Positions 61,292 to 64,000 of a stretch of 64,000 bases of DNA are shown here, piece after piece. The notes beneath the pieces are model-generated. The model was not told where the DNA came from and searched no databases. It saw only the letters and a program-made list of their open reading frames with translations. The translations under genes were made by a program, and so were the position numbers. The stretch's first letter is position 1; each line of letters starts with the position of its first letter. This stretch comes from an uncultured Prevotellaceae bacterium. GTDB taxonomy: Bacteria > Bacteroidota > Bacteroidia > Bacteroidales > Muribaculaceae. The DNA is taken from positions 62,001 through 126,000 of the forward strand of contig ONJS01000014.1 in NCBI GenBank assembly GCA_900318205.1, written 5' to 3'.

Positions 61292-61793
61292 GGCGTGTGC
61301 TCACTAAAGTGTCCAACCCAAAGATGAGGATAATCGACAGGATGCTGCTGCCGACGATGCGTGCAAGAGTGAGCAGGATGTCGTGCAGCGAGAAGGCCTG
61401 GATGAGGAAGATGAGTGAGCAATAGATGGTCACCAGCGTTGCCATGTACTTGAAATAATCACCGACACCCATGGAATCTACCGACGGGATGGGGATGTTC
61501 ATATCGTTCTCGCGAGAGACGAACATGTTGAACACCGGTCGCCTTACCGCTGCCAGCATGGTGCAAGCCAGGGCGTTCATGCCGGGCGTGTTGTTGAAGA
61601 TGTCGATAATCAGACCCGAGAAAAAGGCAATGGTCAGCACCCAGCCGCCGTGCAGGTTGACGGGCAACCTGAGGATAAGGTAGATGAACACCACGGGCAT
61701 GGCGATATTGAACAGCACAATCTTGTTGCATACCAGCTGCACAACAACCAGTGCCAGAAACAGCACGATGAATTGTATTACGGTCTTGGTCAT
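61275..61793 (-). CDS. mreD: Rod shape-determining protein MreD
   Basis: 172 aa, about five predicted membrane helices (TVIQFIVLFLALVVVQLVC, PVVFIYLILRLP and others), the MreD size and hydropathy. It is an integral membrane elongasome component. It overlaps mreC by four bases (ATGA) and pbp2 by 17, so translational coupling is likely. Identification rests mainly on topology and gene order. Confidence 0.92.
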   Translation of the reverse strand: MTKTVIQFIVLFLALVVVQLVCNKIVLFNIAMPVVFIYLILRLPVNLHGGWVLTIAFFSGLIIDIFNNTPGMNALACTMLAAVRRPVFNMFVSRENDMNIPIPSVDSMGVGDYFKYMATLVTIYCSLIFLIQAFSLHDILLTLARIVGSSILSIILIFGLDTLVSTRREKRL

Positions 61794-62770
61794 GGCTGCT
61801 CTCCTCCTTGTTCGGGTTCAACGGGTTTGGTGGTGTTATCGGGGGCTTCGGTAGCCTTGGGACTCTCGGGGTTCTCTGGCTTCTCGGCGTTCTTTCCGGG
61901 CTTGGAATTCTGGGGCTTGACGGGGTCACCGGGCAGCACGTCGATGATCTCGGGCTTGATTTCGGGACGCGTCTGGATGCTGGCGGCGGTGTCAATGCCT
62001 TGCTCGGCACGACGCAGGGCGTCGATCTGTTCCTTCATGCTGTTGGTGATGACACGCACGCTGCTCAGCTGGCTGAAGTTGGTCGTCAGCCTGATGCGCA
62101 ACGACACGAAGCTGTCGCTCATGTCACGCGCCAGTCCCTCGACGGTACCCACGATGATTCCCTCGGGGAATACTGCCGAGTAGCCGCTGGTGACGATGGT
62201 GTCGCCCTTGTGGAAGGTGATGTGCTTGGGCAGCTCCTCGAGCACAGCAAAGCGGGGGCTCTTGCCGTCCCATACCAAGCTGCCGTAGAAACCGCTGCCG
62301 CGCAGTTTGCATGAAAGCCTCATGTGCGGGTTCAGCAGCGAGATGATGCGTGCAGCATGGGGTCCCACCACGTTGACAATACCCACGACGCCGTTCTGGT
62401 CGATGACGCCCATCTCGGGGCTCACGCCGTCGATGTGACCGCGGTCGATGGTAATGTAGTTGTTGGGCTGTGAGATGCTGTTGCTGATGACGTGTGCCAT
62501 GACAAAGCTGTACTGCTGCAGTGCGGGCTGCCGTAACGAGTCGGGCCGTAGCAGTTCCAGGTCAGACATCTGCTCCCGTAGCTCAATCAGTTCCATCTCC
62601 AGCGCGGCGTTGCGTTCCTGCAGGCTCTCGTTGATGTCACGCAGGTGGAAATAGGACGTGACTCCATTGAACGCCTTATAGACCGCGGCGCTCACTCTGT
62701 TGGCCGAGGTCAGATAGACGCTCTGCTGGTAAGGATTATCCTTAAACAGCAGTACGAGGCTCAATATCAC
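61790..62770 (-). CDS. mreC: Rod shape-determining protein MreC (start uncertain)
   Basis: 326 aa from the GTG at 62770. A membrane helix is followed by a coiled coil (ESLQERNAALEMELIELREQ) and a periplasmic double beta-barrel (GVIDQNGVVGIVNVVGPHAA, GSLVWDGKSPRFAVLEEL). The C-terminus has a Pro/Lys/Glu-rich tail. The GTG cuts the membrane helix short; the frame continues upstream with typical MreC sequence (FFVKHSAWFIFAIYVILSL) but contains no ATG, only CTG or ATT before a TGA. An ATG at 62814-62816 would be in frame if the adjacent five-T run had one T fewer. Confidence 0.88.
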   Translation of the reverse strand: MILSLVLLFKDNPYQQSVYLTSANRVSAAVYKAFNGVTSYFHLRDINESLQERNAALEMELIELREQMSDLELLRPDSLRQPALQQYSFVMAHVISNSISQPNNYITIDRGHIDGVSPEMGVIDQNGVVGIVNVVGPHAARIISLLNPHMRLSCKLRGSGFYGSLVWDGKSPRFAVLEELPKHITFHKGDTIVTSGYSAVFPEGIIVGTVEGLARDMSDSFVSLRIRLTTNFSQLSSVRVITNSMKEQIDALRRAEQGIDTAASIQTRPEIKPEIIDVLPGDPVKPQNSKPGKNAEKPENPESPKATEAPDNTTKPVEPEQGGEQP

Positions 62771-62825
62771 ATAGATAGCGAAAATGAACCACGCACTGTG
62801 TTTGACGAAAAAGCATCGTGCCTTA

Positions 62826-62906
62826 TTAGTTTTCAGTTGTCAGTTTTCAGTTGTCAGTTGAATGCGGATGCGCTGTAAAACTGAAAACTGCAAAACTGAA
62901 AACTGC
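62826..62906. repeat. Short-period CAGTTTTCAGTTGT repeat tract
   Basis: On the plus strand, TTTTCAGTTGTCAG repeats, a GAATGCGGATGCGC block, then AACTGAAAACTGC twice. It fills the gap between mreB and mreC and abuts the reading frame of mreC. It belongs to the same family as 26391-26447, and the GCGGATGC block links it to the mosaic repeat. Confidence 0.8.
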
Positions 62907-62908
62907 TA

Positions 62909-63931
62909 TTAACGCATGAGGAACTTGAAGTGCTTGATGTTCTTCAGTGCGATGCCGGTACCCTTGGCAACAGCGTGCAGGGGATCGTCGGCGACATGGA
63001 ACTCGATGCCGATCTTGTCGGTCAGGCGACGGTCCAGACCACGCAGCAATGCACCACCACCAGTCAGGAAGATACCGTTGTGGACGATGTCCTGATACAG
63101 CTCGGGAGGCGTCTGCTCCAGGGCGCTGAGGACGGCAGCCTCGATCTTGGAGATGGATTTCTCGATGCAGTGGCACACCTCCTGATAGGTCACGGGCACC
63201 TCAAGGGGCAGGGAGTTCACCTGGTTGGGACCATGGATGATGAAGTCCTCGGGGGCATCGGGACCCAGGTCGGTCAATGCTGAGCCGACGTTGATCTTGA
63301 TAGCCTCGGCAGTGCGCTCACCGACGCGCACATTGTGGGCGCGGCGCATGTGCTCCTGGATGTCCTCGGTCAGGTCGTCACCAGCGGTGCGGATGCTCTT
63401 GTTGCTCACGATACCGCCCAGAGAGATAACGGCGATCTCGGTCGTACCGCCACCGATGTCAACAATCATGTTGCCCTCGGGAGCCAGCACGTCAAGGCCG
63501 ATACCCAATGCGGCAGCCATCGGTTCGTAAATCATATAGACGTCGCGGCCACCGGCATGTTCGCTGGAGTCGCGGACGGCGCGGATCTCAACCTCGGTCG
63601 AGCCTGAGGGGACGCATACGACCATGCGCAGCGAGGGAGAGAACCAGTGGTTCTTGGCACTCACTTTCTTGATCATGCCGCGGATCATGTGCTCGGCGGC
63701 GTTGAAGTCGGCGATGACACCGTCGCTCAAGGGCCTGACGGTGCGGATGCCCTCATGGACCTTGCCGTGCATCTCGCGTGCACGCTCACCCACGGCGATG
63801 GGGCGTCCTGTCTTGGTCTCCAGGGCGACAACCGAAGGCTCGTCGATGACGATGCGGTCGTTATGGATGATAATGGTGTTGGCTGTTCCTAAATCGACAG
63901 CGATTTCTTGTGTGAATGAAAACCATCCCAT
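62909..63931 (-). CDS. mreB: Rod shape-determining protein MreB
   Basis: 340 aa actin homologue that polymerises under the inner membrane and organises the elongasome. It has the phosphate-1 loop DLGTANT (13-19), the phosphate-2 and adenosine-binding IVDIGGGTTEIAVISLGG, and the FLTGGGALLRGLD motif. First gene of mreBCD-pbp2-rodA. Promoter box at 63981-63988. Confidence 0.97.
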   Translation of the reverse strand: MGWFSFTQEIAVDLGTANTIIIHNDRIVIDEPSVVALETKTGRPIAVGERAREMHGKVHEGIRTVRPLSDGVIADFNAAEHMIRGMIKKVSAKNHWFSPSLRMVVCVPSGSTEVEIRAVRDSSEHAGGRDVYMIYEPMAAALGIGLDVLAPEGNMIVDIGGGTTEIAVISLGGIVSNKSIRTAGDDLTEDIQEHMRRAHNVRVGERTAEAIKINVGSALTDLGPDAPEDFIIHGPNQVNSLPLEVPVTYQEVCHCIEKSISKIEAAVLSALEQTPPELYQDIVHNGIFLTGGGALLRGLDRRLTDKIGIEFHVADDPLHAVAKGTGIALKNIKHFKFLMR

Positions 63932-63980
63932 GATTGTTTACTTATGAATGCTTAATAATTTACTCTCGTTTAATGGACTG

Positions 63981-63988
63981 CAAAATTA
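63981..63988 (-). promoter_or_regulatory. Promoter -7 box of the mre operon (TAATTTTG)
   Basis: Minus-strand TAnnTTTG box 50 bp before the mreB start. The -33 element would lie at the window edge. Confidence 0.6.
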
Positions 63989-64000
63989 CTCAAATCTCGC

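Overview
The window looks like a chromosomal segment of a gut Bacteroidales bacterium, of Muribaculaceae or Prevotella-like type. The reasons are the promoter form TTTG-N19/20-TAnnTTTG in front of many genes, a fused MurF-alanine racemase, Bacteroidales families (DUF4270, DUF6089, DUF6242, DUF2027-Smr, DUF4492, GSCFA, DUF4332), BspA-like leucine-rich repeat proteins with dockerin-type repeats, a type IX secretion-like C-terminal tail, and a minimal cydAB oxidase. No species call is possible from sequence alone. No plasmid, prophage, transposase, rRNA operon or CRISPR array is visible.

Layout. 0-12 kb: end of an OmpA-family protein; a UDP-glucose dehydrogenase homologue whose catalytic residues are substituted; aquaporin Z; DUF4332; then a minus-strand operon from a GSCFA protein through MurF-Alr, an LRR protein, TadA and an esterase to L-asparaginase. 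11.5-22.5 kb: Lrp-type regulator, inositol monophosphatase family protein, FKBP isomerase, TrpS, a YgjP-like metallopeptidase, a dockerin protein behind a promoter with a (TA)10 spacer, DUF2027-Smr, and cydAB with DUF4492. 22.5-28.4 kb: a giant BspA-dockerin protein with a SusE/F-like C-terminus, then prmC-ribD. 28.5-38 kb: an envelope-biogenesis run (DUF6242, DUF6089, uppS, bamA, two OmpH/Skp genes, a C1B peptidase, a third OmpH/Skp) ending in tRNA-His. 38-49 kb: nagA, a GT5 N-terminal-only protein, DUF4270, tRNA-Thr, an ATPase with an unknown partner, secA and DUF4105.

49.3-57.9 kb is accessory in character. It has lower GC, a five-copy ~100 bp repeat array with related inverted copies further right, an XRE-like protein, two different HNH proteins, a HARE-HTH plus PD-(D/E)XK-like protein, a gene remnant, a BspA-dockerin-lipocalin protein and a second ATPase. 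It separates secA/DUF4105 from the core cell-shape operon mreB-mreC-mreD-pbp2-rodA at 57.9-63.9 kb.

The strongest leads are the nuclease-rich island (no methyltransferase found), the (TA)10 promoter, a 35-bp BIME-like inverted repeat read in frame into a signal peptide, paired 3-nt-centred dyads at the promoters of both ATPase genes, the degenerate UGDH active site, a mreC reading frame lacking a normal start codon next to a short-repeat tract, and a ~100-nt structured RNA candidate at 37.2 kb. Short-period intergenic repeats of several sequence families recur and often abut stop codons.
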